A stretch of 64,000 nt of DNA from the NCBI RefSeq assembly GCF_003325355.1, contig NZ_CP030850.1, forward strand, positions 2,852,001 to 2,916,000, in the 5' to 3' direction. Of the stretch, positions 1-9,158 are shown piece after piece. This DNA is from Runella rosea. Its GTDB lineage: Bacteria; Bacteroidota; Bacteroidia; Cytophagales; Spirosomataceae. The number at the start of each line of letters is the position of its first letter. Within the stretch, counting starts at the first letter, position 1. Both the position numbers and the translations under genes were made by a program. Below the pieces are notes generated by a model that saw only the letters and a list, made by a program, of their open reading frames with translations, ran no database searches and was not told the origin of the DNA.

Positions 1-89
1 GCGATGAGCGGCATCAAACTAAGCCCAACGGCGCCCTGCGTGCTCATTTCAAGAAAGTTACGGCGGGTTATTTCTTTGGAGGCAGCCAT
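1..89 (-). CDS. Tat-exported protein, N-terminal fragment (cut by window start)
   Basis: Only the first 29 or so codons lie in the window, read from an ATG at 89-87. They encode a basic N-terminus with the twin-arginine motif TRRNFLEMS, followed by a small hydrophobic stretch rich in Gly and Ala. This is a typical Tat signal, so the mature protein is probably folded in the cytoplasm, often around a cofactor, before export. In this phylum such signals are common on Gfo/Idh/MocA oxidoreductases, sugar isomerase-like proteins and sulfatases, but nothing seen here chooses between them. The start is supported by the motif lying only eight residues in. Confidence 0.7.
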   Translation of the reverse strand, partial: MAASKEITRRNFLEMSTQGAVGLSLMPLI

Positions 90-142
90 GTTTTTAAGGG
101 TTTAGGAAGATTTAATAACGAATTTTGATTGAAAACTAACGG

Positions 143-577
143 CTATTTTTTTGCCCCACTTTTATCCACGTATTCCCAGGTATCGCTCACCCAGCTACGG
201 TTTTCACCCTCGGTGATTGTTTGGCAACGGGTGCTGACTTTGGCTTTGCCGTTTTCAAAAGGATAGGCGCAGTCAAACTTTGGCTCGATGACGATTTCAT
301 AAGTTTTGGCATCGGCATAGCCGATTTTGCCGTTTTTTACTATTCTAATTAGCCCCTCCGACGGGTAATCGGGGCCATTGTCGTAAACGAATACTGCGTA
401 GAGCGCCATTTTTTTGCTGTCCATGATGACCCATTTGCCTTCGGTGGTTTGTACCATCGCCAATGAGTCGGTGGGAGCCTGCTTTTCTTCATTATCAGTA
501 CCTGAAGTACAAGAAGCACCAGTGAGTAATCCGCCAACAAGGAGCAGCAACAGGATTTGATGAAGGGTTGTTTTCAT
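143..577 (-). CDS. WG-repeat-like lipoprotein
   Basis: A 144-residue protein with a lipoprotein signal peptide. A hydrophobic Leu-rich segment ends in the lipobox LTGASC, giving a lipidated Cys near residue 23. The mature part contains a WG/KWG-repeat-like unit: a K-I-G-Y-A-D core, then a V-I-E-P-K-F-D-C-A-Y-P-F-E-N-G-K-A pattern at about residues 80-112. An earlier G-K-W-V-I-M-D segment resembles another, diverged repeat. WG repeats form small beta units of unknown ligand. The protein is probably anchored in the periplasm or outer membrane. It ends 53 bp from the Tat-protein start and begins 31 bp downstream of the serine hydrolase stop, so the genes could be co-transcribed. No enzymatic motif is seen. 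Confidence 0.75.
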   Translation of the reverse strand: MKTTLHQILLLLLVGGLLTGASCTSGTDNEEKQAPTDSLAMVQTTEGKWVIMDSKKMALYAVFVYDNGPDYPSEGLIRIVKNGKIGYADAKTYEIVIEPKFDCAYPFENGKAKVSTRCQTITEGENRSWVSDTWEYVDKSGAKK

Positions 578-608
578 TGTTTGATTTGTTGTTTTAAAAA
601 GGAAATGA

Positions 609-2501
609 TTACTTCAACGCATCCCATTCTTCTCGGGTAGCTTTGGATTTCTGGTATTCCATCAGACATACCCACTTGTCGCCTTGCTTTACCAACAATG
701 CTTCTAAATGGGTATAGCTCTCGGCAATGAGCTTGCCCGTGCTATCGTGGGAGGTGAAATAAAAAATCCCCGTTTCGTGTGCCGTCGTTTCGTCACCTAT
801 TCTTTGTGAAAACCGAAACGAGACATTGTCCATCTGCTTACCTTGTTTGGTATCAAGAAACCCCTGTTTCCAGCGAGCAAGGGCAGAAGTCATAGATACT
901 GAATACTTATTTTGTCCTGAGGTAGTCACTAAGACCGCATTTTCGTGGCAAGTGGCTTTGTAGCCTTCAAAATCACCTTCTTTCACTGTTCGGGATATCT
1001 GAGACCAATAGCTTTTATCTATCTCAGCTATGCGAGTCAGATCTGCTGCTGATTGACTTATTGCTTTTGTTGGCTCGCCAACGCCCATTTTCGCCAACAT
1101 ATCCACGGCATTGGTATTGGCGGGATTGAGTTCAAGTGATTTTTTGTAGTTGACGATGGCGGCTTCTTTTTGTCCATCTTTCATCAATGCCTCGGCGTAG
1201 CTGTCATAAGCATTAAAAGATTTGGGGAACTCATCTACGTTTATTTTAAAGACAGCAAGTGCTTCTGCTTTTTTACCTGCCTCAAAGTAGTTAATTCCAA
1301 GTTTATTGATGGCGTTCCCATCAAATTCATAAGATGCTTTGTCCTTTTTCAATTCATCATAGACTTTCAATGCGGCGTCTAAACCCTTTGTTTCCAGGGT
1401 TTCTTTAATAACTGCTACGGCTGATTTTTTGACTGCTATCAACTTAGCTGTTGAGTTGAGTAAACGAAAGCCAATGTCATCGGCCCCCTTATCGGAGTTT
1501 GTCAGTACCACTACGCCTTTGCCCGTTTCTTTCACAAATCCAGCGAAGGTGCGGTAGCCGCCCGTACCGCCATTGTGCCAAATGACATCGCCCTCGGTGC
1601 CTTTTGAGATATGCCAACCGAGGCCAACCCGAGTGCCACTGCCCGCTTTATCATGACGAACTTGATGCGTCAGTTGCATAGCTGGGTATAGTTCACTTTT
1701 TTGAAGTCCCATATTGGCGGCAACATAACGCAACATGTTGTGAAGAGAACTTCGGATTGCTCCCGCACCTGCCAGCGTGGGAATGTCCCAATTGGACACC
1801 TGAACGCCGTTGCTGTGGCCCATGGCCAGATTTTGCTTCATTTGTTGGTCAAAGGTGATTTTGGTTGTTTTCATGCCCAACGGCGAGGCAATTTTGCTGA
1901 CCATCAACTTTTCATAAGATGTTCCTGCTTTGAGGGAAAGAATATGCCCCAGCAAACCTGCCGCCAAATTGGAATATTCATACGCCGAGCCTATGTCTCG
2001 GGGCAAGGTATAGCCATTTAAAAAGGCATACATCTGTTCCACCGTATAATCGGCATATGGATTCGCTTGATTTTTAGGTGCCATGTTTGACGGCAGGCGG
2101 GGTATGCTCGATGTATGGTCGGACAAATGCCCCAAGGTGATTTGCTTATTGTCTCGCATGGGCAATTTTAAAGAGGCAGGAAGATAGTTTTGGGCGGCAT
2201 CGTCGGTGTTCAACTTTCCTTCCTGCACCATTTGAGCCAGTAGAATGGCCGTAAAGGTTTTGGAGATGGAGCCGATTTCATAAATCGTATGTTCATTGGC
2301 GGGCTGACCGCCGATGGTTTTAGTGCCAAAGGCGTAATAATGAGGGCCATCTTTGTCAATGATGCCCACTACATAACTCGGTGAATGGCCATACTCGATG
2401 CGTTTTTTGATGCTTTCTACAATGTCTTCGGGCAGTTTTTGCTGGGCAAAAACAAGATTTGCCAAGAGGCTAAGGGCAAAGAATATGATTGTTTTTTTCA
2501 T
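609..2501 (-). CDS. Secreted serine hydrolase (class C beta-lactamase family) with TPRs and SnoaL-like tail
   Basis: A 630-residue protein with a signal peptide (about residues 1-20, ending FAQ). Residues about 25-360 form a penicillin-binding-protein/class C beta-lactamase-type serine hydrolase. The nucleophile motif SISK is at 78-81, YSN at 176-178, and HNG at 309-311 stands in for the K-T-G box. Two or three tetratricopeptide repeats follow (about 390-470). The C-terminal 140 residues resemble a SnoaL/DUF4440 fold (W-S-Q-I start, conserved aromatic and W-V-C-L-M end). All three catalytic motifs are present, so activity on an ester, amide or D-amino-acid peptide is plausible; the substrate is unknown. 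The family includes esterases and D-aminopeptidases as well as beta-lactamases, so antibiotic resistance should not be assumed. Confidence 0.85.
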   Translation of the reverse strand: MKKTIIFFALSLLANLVFAQQKLPEDIVESIKKRIEYGHSPSYVVGIIDKDGPHYYAFGTKTIGGQPANEHTIYEIGSISKTFTAILLAQMVQEGKLNTDDAAQNYLPASLKLPMRDNKQITLGHLSDHTSSIPRLPSNMAPKNQANPYADYTVEQMYAFLNGYTLPRDIGSAYEYSNLAAGLLGHILSLKAGTSYEKLMVSKIASPLGMKTTKITFDQQMKQNLAMGHSNGVQVSNWDIPTLAGAGAIRSSLHNMLRYVAANMGLQKSELYPAMQLTHQVRHDKAGSGTRVGLGWHISKGTEGDVIWHNGGTGGYRTFAGFVKETGKGVVVLTNSDKGADDIGFRLLNSTAKLIAVKKSAVAVIKETLETKGLDAALKVYDELKKDKASYEFDGNAINKLGINYFEAGKKAEALAVFKINVDEFPKSFNAYDSYAEALMKDGQKEAAIVNYKKSLELNPANTNAVDMLAKMGVGEPTKAISQSAADLTRIAEIDKSYWSQISRTVKEGDFEGYKATCHENAVLVTTSGQNKYSVSMTSALARWKQGFLDTKQGKQMDNVSFRFSQRIGDETTAHETGIFYFTSHDSTGKLIAESYTHLEALLVKQGDKWVCLMEYQKSKATREEWDALK

Positions 2502-2534
2502 TTTGAAAATTGATTTTGGATTGAAAAATAGTTA

Positions 2535-2730
2535 TTACCTCTCAAACCCCACTTGACCCAACATCATCAAGTCGCGCGCCGTGGCAGCCTTGTCGTTTTT
2601 ACCGCCAAAATAGACATCATACTTACCCGTTTGTGGCTTTATCGGGGTGGTGTATTTGAGTAGCAAACCCATCAGTTTTGGCACAATTGATTTTTTGTGG
2701 TAGTATCGGGCGTGGGCTACCCGATAGTTC
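2535..2730 (-). pseudogene. C-terminal remnant of a larger secreted protein
   Basis: No intact gene lies here, but one minus-strand frame ending in TAA at 2537-2535 reads as protein-like sequence for about 60 codons. It includes the segment TPIKPQTGKYDVYFGGKND followed by a short tail ending QVGFER. The K-P-x-T/S-G-K-x-D-x-Y-F-x-x-x-N pattern is characteristic of the last beta strands of family 6 carbohydrate-binding-like modules attached to cytochrome c, ThuA-like or glycosidase proteins. No start codon with an upstream domain is seen; the frame runs into the end of the dioxygenase gene. It is best read as a decayed 3' end left after a rearrangement. Family assignment is by eye. Confidence 0.5.
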
Positions 2731-2736
2731 TCTCCC

Positions 2737-3654
2737 TCACTTCCCTTTCACCGATACAGTCGTCTCCTTTTCTCCTTTCTCATTTGTAAAATTTTCCACC
2801 ATTTTTACTGCACCAGAAGGCATAACTTCAAAAACAAAAGATAATTGATACTTGGGTGGCACCCCCGATATTGTGAAAGTGTTGTTAGTGATGTATTCTA
2901 AATTCATCCCGAAAGGCATACCATTTGCTTTATCGCCTTTTATCCATAATTGTTTGTCTTTTTTGATAAGTTCGGTTTTTTTATTCGCATCTTTTTCATT
3001 CACATAAATGCCAATCAAACGGTCAAGTGCAGCAGGTTCTGCGGCGAGTTTTTTAGCCATGCTGATGTCAAAAGATACTTTTTTGCTTCCATCTTTCAGA
3101 TTTTGGACTTCCAGAATCCTTCTTTTGGCGGTTGGAGAAGCCGAACTACTATCCTTTTGAAGCCAAGGGTCGCCCGTGAAATAAAGTTGAGTCACTAATG
3201 GCTGATAGCCTTCGGCAGAAATCATCATGTGAAAATGCGCTGGTCGGTAGTTGTCGCCCTCACCGTAAGGAACTGGCAAAATGGTTTTGAAAGAGTAATT
3301 ACCTTCATTATCGGAATAGAGCGTACCTCGATATTTAAAATCAGCCGATTCGTTGTCATATACGCCGTTGCCGTTGCAATGCCAAAGTTCTATTTTGGCG
3401 TTTTTGTAAGGTGTGATGCAATCGTCGTGTTTGATTTTACCGAACAATTCAATCGGGGCGCCTTTTTCGCCTTTAATGACGAGGCTGCTCCGAACTGGGC
3501 TATCGGGGCGGTAAAATGGGCCTAAAATATCGGAGGTTGTTTCGCAGTCGCCCACGTAGCGGTCGCCTTCTAAACGTACAAAGCCAGTAGCCGATACGGC
3601 AATAGCTGATAAAGCCGAGGTTCTCAAAAATGTTCTTCTTTTCATTGTTGTCAA
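2737..3654 (-). CDS. Tat-exported intradiol ring-cleavage dioxygenase-like protein (copy 1)
   Basis: A 305-residue protein that begins with a Tat signal (KRRTFLRTSA, hydrophobic region to about residue 22). An internal ATG four codons in (3645) may be the true start, because it matches copy 2. The central domain resembles the protocatechuate 3,4-dioxygenase beta-chain fold. It keeps candidate Fe(III) ligands Tyr99 (GNGVYD), Tyr130 (LPVPY), His140 and His142 (RPAHFH). Intradiol enzymes cleave catechols between the two hydroxyls. Exported members are poorly characterised and may act on catechols outside the cytoplasm. The paralogue at 14222-15112 is very similar over the first 170 residues, while the C-terminal 100 residues diverge. 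No aromatic pathway genes lie nearby, so the substrate is open. Confidence 0.85.
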   Translation of the reverse strand: MTTMKRRTFLRTSALSAIAVSATGFVRLEGDRYVGDCETTSDILGPFYRPDSPVRSSLVIKGEKGAPIELFGKIKHDDCITPYKNAKIELWHCNGNGVYDNESADFKYRGTLYSDNEGNYSFKTILPVPYGEGDNYRPAHFHMMISAEGYQPLVTQLYFTGDPWLQKDSSSASPTAKRRILEVQNLKDGSKKVSFDISMAKKLAAEPAALDRLIGIYVNEKDANKKTELIKKDKQLWIKGDKANGMPFGMNLEYITNNTFTISGVPPKYQLSFVFEVMPSGAVKMVENFTNEKGEKETTVSVKGK

Positions 3655-3696
3655 TTGTTTTATCGTTAAAAAATGGAGAAAACTTTAAGCGATTTT

Positions 3697-3787
3697 TACT
3701 TTTAAACGGCTGTATTTTCCAATAGGTCAAGCTCCGCCAGAGCCATTTCACAGGGCCATAATTAAAATTTTCTACCAGTTTGAACAA
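3697..3787 (-). pseudogene. Remnant of the DUF418 protein C-terminus
   Basis: On the minus strand this segment encodes GPVKWLWRSLTYWKIQPFK. That is almost the same as the last residues of both intact DUF418 proteins in this window (GPLEWLWRSLTYWKMQP and GPLEWLWRSLTYWKLQPFKK). The residues before it (LVENFNY) also align with the W-L-K-Y-F segment of those proteins. No upstream membrane segments are present, and the frame reads on past the normal end because the stop has been lost. The fragment lies just upstream of dioxygenase copy 1. It is the tail of a third DUF418 gene, left by deletion or unequal recombination between duplicated genes. Confidence 0.75.
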
Positions 3788-3858
3788 TTCCTGTTAAATT
3801 GACCAAGAACGAAGTCTGATTCAAATCACTCAAGATTGGGTTTGTATTCATTACTTAG

Positions 3859-6216
3859 TCAACCCATTTTGCGAATTCCAATTCCTGCAAATGACATTTC
3901 TGTACTTGCCAAATTTGAGATTACGGTGATATTTATTGTTCCACTCGACGATGAAGTAATTATCTTGCCAAAGCTTAGCAGAGGAGTTGGTGAAGAAACC
4001 TGATCATTAACCAACAAAATATTTGAATCAGCATTTTGAGTAAATGAAACCGGATTGCCGCTCCCTTCAATCGTTACGCGTTGATTCATTGGGCCGAAAA
4101 CTCCCACTCCAAAAACAAATACAACATATTTTGTATTCGCCTGCAATCCACTCCAATTAAAAGTAGCAGTTCCTCTTGCATAAGTTACTCCTGTTAGACC
4201 TGAAAGCGACCGGGCATGTTGGGGTAAACTAAATGTACTTGATGTAAAACCACAACCGCCAATCCCACAATTAGTTGCATTCGTAGAGAGGTCAATATCT
4301 GTCGGAGTACCATCATCCAAAGGGATATTTGTCAGTGTCTGGTTTCGTATGTCGGAAATTCTAACCCAATTGGTAGGTGAAGTTGTCGAACTTGTTGCAT
4401 CAAAATCAATCCCGATAATAGGGGGGATTTGGGCATCTGCCACACTGACTGAAACCGGTTGTCCGGTCATCCCGAGCGGATAATTTACTAAATCATCACT
4501 TGCAGAAATAAAATGTTGAATGAGTCCACTGTGCGTTCCTTCAGAAAGATGGTCAGATTTCCCTCTTACAATGATGGTTCGAGGGGTTGTATTGTTTAAA
4601 ACAATGGTTCGACTTGAACTGAAATTTGTACCATCCAAACTGATTTCTGTTTGATTATCAGCCGTAAGATTTAGTAAAACCGCACCTGAGGGGGGGGTGA
4701 GAAGCCTAACTGAGTAGGTATCGGTTTGTCCATTTTCGCTGACTAAAGTATTTTCAGCGGTAACAGAAATGCTAATTCCGGCGATACCTGTATTAGGGTT
4801 AATCGTAAAATTAGAACTGTTGATGGCGAAAAAATAATTATCAACCGCTTCAACCTTAATTCTGGCTTGGGTTGTATTGATATTTGGTATTGTTACGACC
4901 TGAGAGCCATCATTTGCGGTACGATTTGTTATGACTATCGGATAGGTAAAACCACCATCAGCAGAAAGGCTGATTTTTACGTTGGAAGTATTTATGGGGG
5001 CTACATTTGTTCCGCTTACATTCCAAGTGATGGTTTGATTAGTCCCGCCGGTATAAGCAACCGCTGTATTTTGACTGGTTATGGTAAAAGGTCCTCCATT
5101 GTTCACAACCGTAATTTTTATATCATCTGAGTTGGTACCGCTTTGATTTACCATCGTACCGTTATAATTAAATTGATGACTATCGTTTACCGTTAATCTA
5201 AAATTCAAATCCCTTGCCAAAGTAGGCATATCCTCTTCAGTAGTAGAGAAGTTATTGGCGATTATGCTGCTTATTTTTGGATACGTTCTTGAAGGGATTA
5301 AAGAAGGCACTAATCTCGAAAACAAGGCTCCTTGCGTTTTTGTCCGTGCGGGGAGGCTTTGCATCGTACTGCCATCTAATTGATCCCAGACGTAAGTTAA
5401 AACATCCCCAACATCAGGATCAGAAGCAGTGGCAAAAAGGGTAAAAGGGGTATTGACAGGGATCGCTCGATCTGGGCCCGCATTCACGGTCGGTACTGTA
5501 TTTCCAGTTGGTATGCTGTTGCCTACAGTAGGTACGGTATTCAATAAATGCTTGGCTAACTGATGATAAGAATTAGAATGTGCATAGGGGTCGGTGTTTC
5601 CACCATGAACTGACCTACCTGCATTTTCTGGTTCATAGTTTGTTGAATTTCTATTATTGATTGTATGTGCCTGCGAAAACTGATGCCCGATTTCATGCCG
5701 CGAAACGGGAATATCAAACCCACTTGAATAGCCTGATTTAAACCCTCCTGCACAACCACCCCCATAACTACTGCTGAGAATAACATGACTTATGTCGTAA
5801 TTGGAAGCCCCGATGGCATTATCAATAACTGATGCCTGACTAGTTAAGATATTTGAGGCATTGGTACATCCTCCCCCCGACATAGGTGGCCAAGGGTCTG
5901 TTGCGGCGTTGGGATAGATGATTGATAATAAGAGATTATCAGGCACAAGTTCGAAGCGAACACTGTATTCTCTTCCGTACATACTATTAATATCAGCAAT
6001 CCAACGTTTCATTATACGTAAAACTTCTGCTTTTTTTTCGGTATCATTTGCACCGGGGACTGATTGGGTAAATTCTCCAGTGACAGAAACGGCCAGTCTT
6101 AGTACACGTAAGCTACCGCCTCTTGGTAAATTTGTTCCAATGAACGGAGAAGGGACATTTTGAGCAGTCAGAACTATTGGAATGAGGAGTACTAAAAGCG
6201 CAAGTTTGGTTTTCAT
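3859..6216 (-). CDS. Secreted reprolysin-like zinc metalloprotease with PKD/Ig-like and Calx-beta-like domains
   Basis: A 785-residue exported protein with a signal peptide of about 20 residues. The catalytic domain (about 35-225) carries the metzincin zinc motif HEIGHQFSQAH at 174-184: His174, His178 and His184 as zinc ligands and Glu175 as general base. Cys pairs around 117 and 155 may form disulphides. A PKD-like domain (about 245-300, V-N-A-G-P-D start) follows, then an Ig-like segment and a Calx-beta-like region (about 490-600). The last 190 residues form a beta-rich domain that does not end in an obvious T9SS signature. The product probably degrades extracellular protein; specificity is unknown. 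The gene stands alone between the remnant at 3.7 kb and the DUF418 pair. Confidence 0.85.
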   Translation of the reverse strand: MKTKLALLVLLIPIVLTAQNVPSPFIGTNLPRGGSLRVLRLAVSVTGEFTQSVPGANDTEKKAEVLRIMKRWIADINSMYGREYSVRFELVPDNLLLSIIYPNAATDPWPPMSGGGCTNASNILTSQASVIDNAIGASNYDISHVILSSSYGGGCAGGFKSGYSSGFDIPVSRHEIGHQFSQAHTINNRNSTNYEPENAGRSVHGGNTDPYAHSNSYHQLAKHLLNTVPTVGNSIPTGNTVPTVNAGPDRAIPVNTPFTLFATASDPDVGDVLTYVWDQLDGSTMQSLPARTKTQGALFSRLVPSLIPSRTYPKISSIIANNFSTTEEDMPTLARDLNFRLTVNDSHQFNYNGTMVNQSGTNSDDIKITVVNNGGPFTITSQNTAVAYTGGTNQTITWNVSGTNVAPINTSNVKISLSADGGFTYPIVITNRTANDGSQVVTIPNINTTQARIKVEAVDNYFFAINSSNFTINPNTGIAGISISVTAENTLVSENGQTDTYSVRLLTPPSGAVLLNLTADNQTEISLDGTNFSSSRTIVLNNTTPRTIIVRGKSDHLSEGTHSGLIQHFISASDDLVNYPLGMTGQPVSVSVADAQIPPIIGIDFDATSSTTSPTNWVRISDIRNQTLTNIPLDDGTPTDIDLSTNATNCGIGGCGFTSSTFSLPQHARSLSGLTGVTYARGTATFNWSGLQANTKYVVFVFGVGVFGPMNQRVTIEGSGNPVSFTQNADSNILLVNDQVSSPTPLLSFGKIITSSSSGTINITVISNLASTEMSFAGIGIRKMG

Positions 6217-6306
6217 AGAAATGAAACTTTTAAATTACTGAAGATAAGGGCTTTAAATCGGCTTTTTGGCACTCATTTTTCAATTGGAAAACAGAGGGAG
6301 TTTAGC

Positions 6307-7620
6307 TTACCGCTTCATCGGCTGCATTTTCCAATACGTCAGGCTACGCCAGAGCCATTCGAGCGGGCCGAAACGGAAATACTTCAGCCAAATCGGGGAG
6401 GCAATTAACTGAAAAGTCCAAATACCGATAACGATGTAATACAACTCATAGCGCTGCAATTTGCCGTACATCGAAAAACCATAACCTAAGAAAATGAAAT
6501 TGCAAATGATGGAATGCGTGATGTAATTGGTAAAGGCCATTTGCCCCACTGCCGCCAACGATTTTTGTAAAAAAGGCAGAAAGCCCGATTTGACGAAAAG
6601 CATGATAAGGGCAATATGCCCGCAGGTGGTGGGGATTCTGCCGAGGTCGTAAGTCAAAAAAGATTGATTGATTGATAAAATGGAGAAGTTGTTGGATACT
6701 TGGAGTAAACCCTCATAATAATTGATTGAGATGCCGATACCATAACCGATTAAGGCCATCAGTAAATAGAATCGTTTTGATTTGGCGGCCGCATCGGCGG
6801 TTCGATTCAGAATGCCCAATTTAAAAAATGCCATTCCCCATAACATCATGGCTAAAGTATCCAGAAAATTGTAGCGATAAATAAATACGGTTTCCGCCAT
6901 CATGTTTCCTGGGGCTTTGTGCATCACAATACTCCAATAGCCTTTGCTTCTGGCACTCATCTCTTCCTTCAATTGTTCAGGAGTGGCTTTGTCTTCTTTA
7001 TTTTTTTCTGTCCATTTTTCAATTGCCTTAACTTCTTCTTTCGTTAGTTTCTGACCTTTGGCTTTTTTTATAATTGCTGCAGTTGAAGTCTCAAAAGTAT
7101 TTTTTAGCTGAAAATAATCTTTTGCAGTCCAGGCAAATGCAAGGAGTAATATCACAACTGCGCCAATAATAAGTTGCTTAGGCAGCAGATGTCTAAAACT
7201 AAAAGCAAACATACCTACAAGTGCATAACAATATAATATTTCGCCATCCCACAGTAAGAGGTAACAATGGATGATACCAAAAAGCAGCATCCACATCAAT
7301 CGGCGGAAAAAGAGATCGGTTACGACTGTGCCTGGCGTGTTCTCAACTGAACGGCCAGTAAACAATAGAATACCTGCGCCAAATAGCATCGAAAACATCC
7401 CGCGCATGGTACCTTCAAAAAACAATGTATTCATCCACCAAACCGTAAGATTCCAGCCCGTGGCACCTCCGTTGTTGGTCGGGTCAAAATAGGCTTTGTA
7501 TAAGCCAAAACCGATAATATTCATCAATAAAATACCGAATAGGGAAATGCCCCGGATGGTGTCCATTGCTGAAATCCGCTCGGATTTGGTGGTAGGTTGT
7601 AGGGTTTCTTGGGTTTGCAT
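6307..7620 (-). CDS. DUF418 family membrane protein (copy 1)
   Basis: A 437-residue polytopic membrane protein. It starts with a short cytoplasmic N-terminus, then the segment AMDTIRGISLFGILLMN typical of the DUF418/YeiB family. About eight to ten hydrophobic segments follow, interrupted by a charged Lys/Glu-rich stretch at about 185-230. It ends in the conserved DUF418 C-terminal signature GPLEWLWRSLTYWK. The biochemical role of DUF418 proteins is not established; they resemble membrane acyltransferases in layout. The gene lies 49 bp downstream of a paralogue (7670-8998) and is very probably co-transcribed with it. The pair likely arose by tandem duplication, and the tail fragment at 3.7 kb marks a lost third copy. 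Confidence 0.9.
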   Translation of the reverse strand: MQTQETLQPTTKSERISAMDTIRGISLFGILLMNIIGFGLYKAYFDPTNNGGATGWNLTVWWMNTLFFEGTMRGMFSMLFGAGILLFTGRSVENTPGTVVTDLFFRRLMWMLLFGIIHCYLLLWDGEILYCYALVGMFAFSFRHLLPKQLIIGAVVILLLAFAWTAKDYFQLKNTFETSTAAIIKKAKGQKLTKEEVKAIEKWTEKNKEDKATPEQLKEEMSARSKGYWSIVMHKAPGNMMAETVFIYRYNFLDTLAMMLWGMAFFKLGILNRTADAAAKSKRFYLLMALIGYGIGISINYYEGLLQVSNNFSILSINQSFLTYDLGRIPTTCGHIALIMLFVKSGFLPFLQKSLAAVGQMAFTNYITHSIICNFIFLGYGFSMYGKLQRYELYYIVIGIWTFQLIASPIWLKYFRFGPLEWLWRSLTYWKMQPMKR

Positions 7621-7669
7621 AAGTACTAAGATTTTTGATATAGGTTATTGGTACTTACTGTTTTAAGTT

Positions 7670-8998
7670 TTATTTTTTGAAAGGCTGCAACTTCCAATAC
7701 GTCAAGCTCCGCCACAGCCATTCGAGCGGCCCAAACAAAAAATACTTTAGCCATATTGGACTGATAATCAACTGAAAAACCCAAATCGCGAAGGCTACGA
7801 AGTAAATTTGATAGAATTCCAGTTCGGCAAAGTAGTTGAGACCGTAGCCAAAGAAAAACAGCGTACATATCACCGAGTGTGAAATGTAATTGGTAAAAGC
7901 CATGCGGCCTACGGCCACCAAGCGGTTCATCAAGCCCTGCACCACGCCCGATTTATAGAGCAAAATCAGCGAAGCGGCATGGCCCATCACCAACAGAATA
8001 CGCTGAAAAGGATAAATCAAATTGACCCAGTTGATGGGCACTTGTTCCATACGGGCAAGGTTGGCTTCGAGCGTGGAGAAATGATAAAAAGCGTAATAAT
8101 TGGCGTAAATCACCAGCGGCAAGCCAAGGCCATATCCGATTTTGATAACCGTCCAATAATCTTTGTTTGACCATGCGCCCGTCAGAAAACCCCATTTGAA
8201 AAGTGCCAGCCCCAACAGCATCAATGCCAACGAATCCCAAACTTCAAAGGGCAGGTATTTGGTCTGAATGTCAAAAGCAATGGGGCGCAAATAACTAGCC
8301 ACGGTGCTATAATCCGACTTCATCTTTTTGGTATTGGCCTTGGCATCTTCACGGTTAGGAATCATGGTTTTTTCTATTTCCCGCCATTCGGTCAATGCCT
8401 TGTTTTGGGCGGCAGTCAGGGTTTGATTTTGACTTTTGGCTTTGGTGGCTTCCACATAAGCAATTCGTTTTTCACGGATGTCTTGGTACTGAATAGTGCC
8501 CGCCACAAAACTAACTACGGCTACGATGGGTACCGCCCACACCAAGTATTTGGGCGGAACATTACGAAAAAGATACAAAATCATACCGCAAACAGCGTAG
8601 AGATAAAGAATCTCCCCAATCCAAAGAATCAGATGAGAGTGTATCAGGCCAAACAGCAGCAGCCAAAACATACGTCGATAGTATAAGGCATGAACTGACG
8701 TACCTTTTGTGCCTTTATTGGCAATAAACAACAACACGCCAGCCCCGAACACCATGCCAAACATGGCCCGCATTTTGCCTTCAAAGAAAATACCGATGAA
8801 TTGATAGAGCCAAAAGTTTGGGTTGTCTGGGTCATTTTTGAAGACTTCAAACGAATAATCTGCCATTGAAAACCCCGGTATATTCATTAATAAAATGCCG
8901 AGTAGCGCAAAGCCTCGCAGCATATCAATGATGGCAATGCGGCTGGATTCCGCAACGGGTGCAACGGCGGTTGTTTCAGAAGAAATGAGTTGTTCCAT
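7670..8998 (-). CDS. DUF418 family membrane protein (copy 2)
   Basis: A 442-residue polytopic membrane protein closely related to the gene downstream. It has the family N-terminal segment (IIDMLRGFALLGILLMN), several hydrophobic helices, a charged loop at about 185-235 and the C-terminal GPLEWLWRSLTYWK box. It is the first gene of the probable two-gene operon. About 160-220 bp upstream of its ATG lies one of the four TATTGTT repeat arrays (9159-9221). Repression or activation through that array is therefore plausible but not shown. Function is unknown beyond family membership, and nothing in the sequence shows a substrate. Confidence 0.9.
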   Translation of the reverse strand: MEQLISSETTAVAPVAESSRIAIIDMLRGFALLGILLMNIPGFSMADYSFEVFKNDPDNPNFWLYQFIGIFFEGKMRAMFGMVFGAGVLLFIANKGTKGTSVHALYYRRMFWLLLFGLIHSHLILWIGEILYLYAVCGMILYLFRNVPPKYLVWAVPIVAVVSFVAGTIQYQDIREKRIAYVEATKAKSQNQTLTAAQNKALTEWREIEKTMIPNREDAKANTKKMKSDYSTVASYLRPIAFDIQTKYLPFEVWDSLALMLLGLALFKWGFLTGAWSNKDYWTVIKIGYGLGLPLVIYANYYAFYHFSTLEANLARMEQVPINWVNLIYPFQRILLVMGHAASLILLYKSGVVQGLMNRLVAVGRMAFTNYISHSVICTLFFFGYGLNYFAELEFYQIYFVAFAIWVFQLIISPIWLKYFLFGPLEWLWRSLTYWKLQPFKK

Positions 8999-9158
8999 TG
9001 GTTTTTGAGAGGGTTTAAGTAGGGTAATGCAATCAGGGCAAATACGCGAGATTACGATAACCCAACCCTGATACAGCTTCTTTTAGGATCTGTTTAGAGG
9101 GCTACTTTACGGGTTACCAAACACAGCAAAGATAAAAATCAGGTTTCTGAAAGACTGC

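Noticed and set aside
609-2501. Serine hydrolase as an antibiotic-resistance beta-lactamase
   Set aside because: The motifs are those of the wider class C/penicillin-binding family, with HNG in place of K-T-G and fused TPRs. Resistance cannot be inferred.
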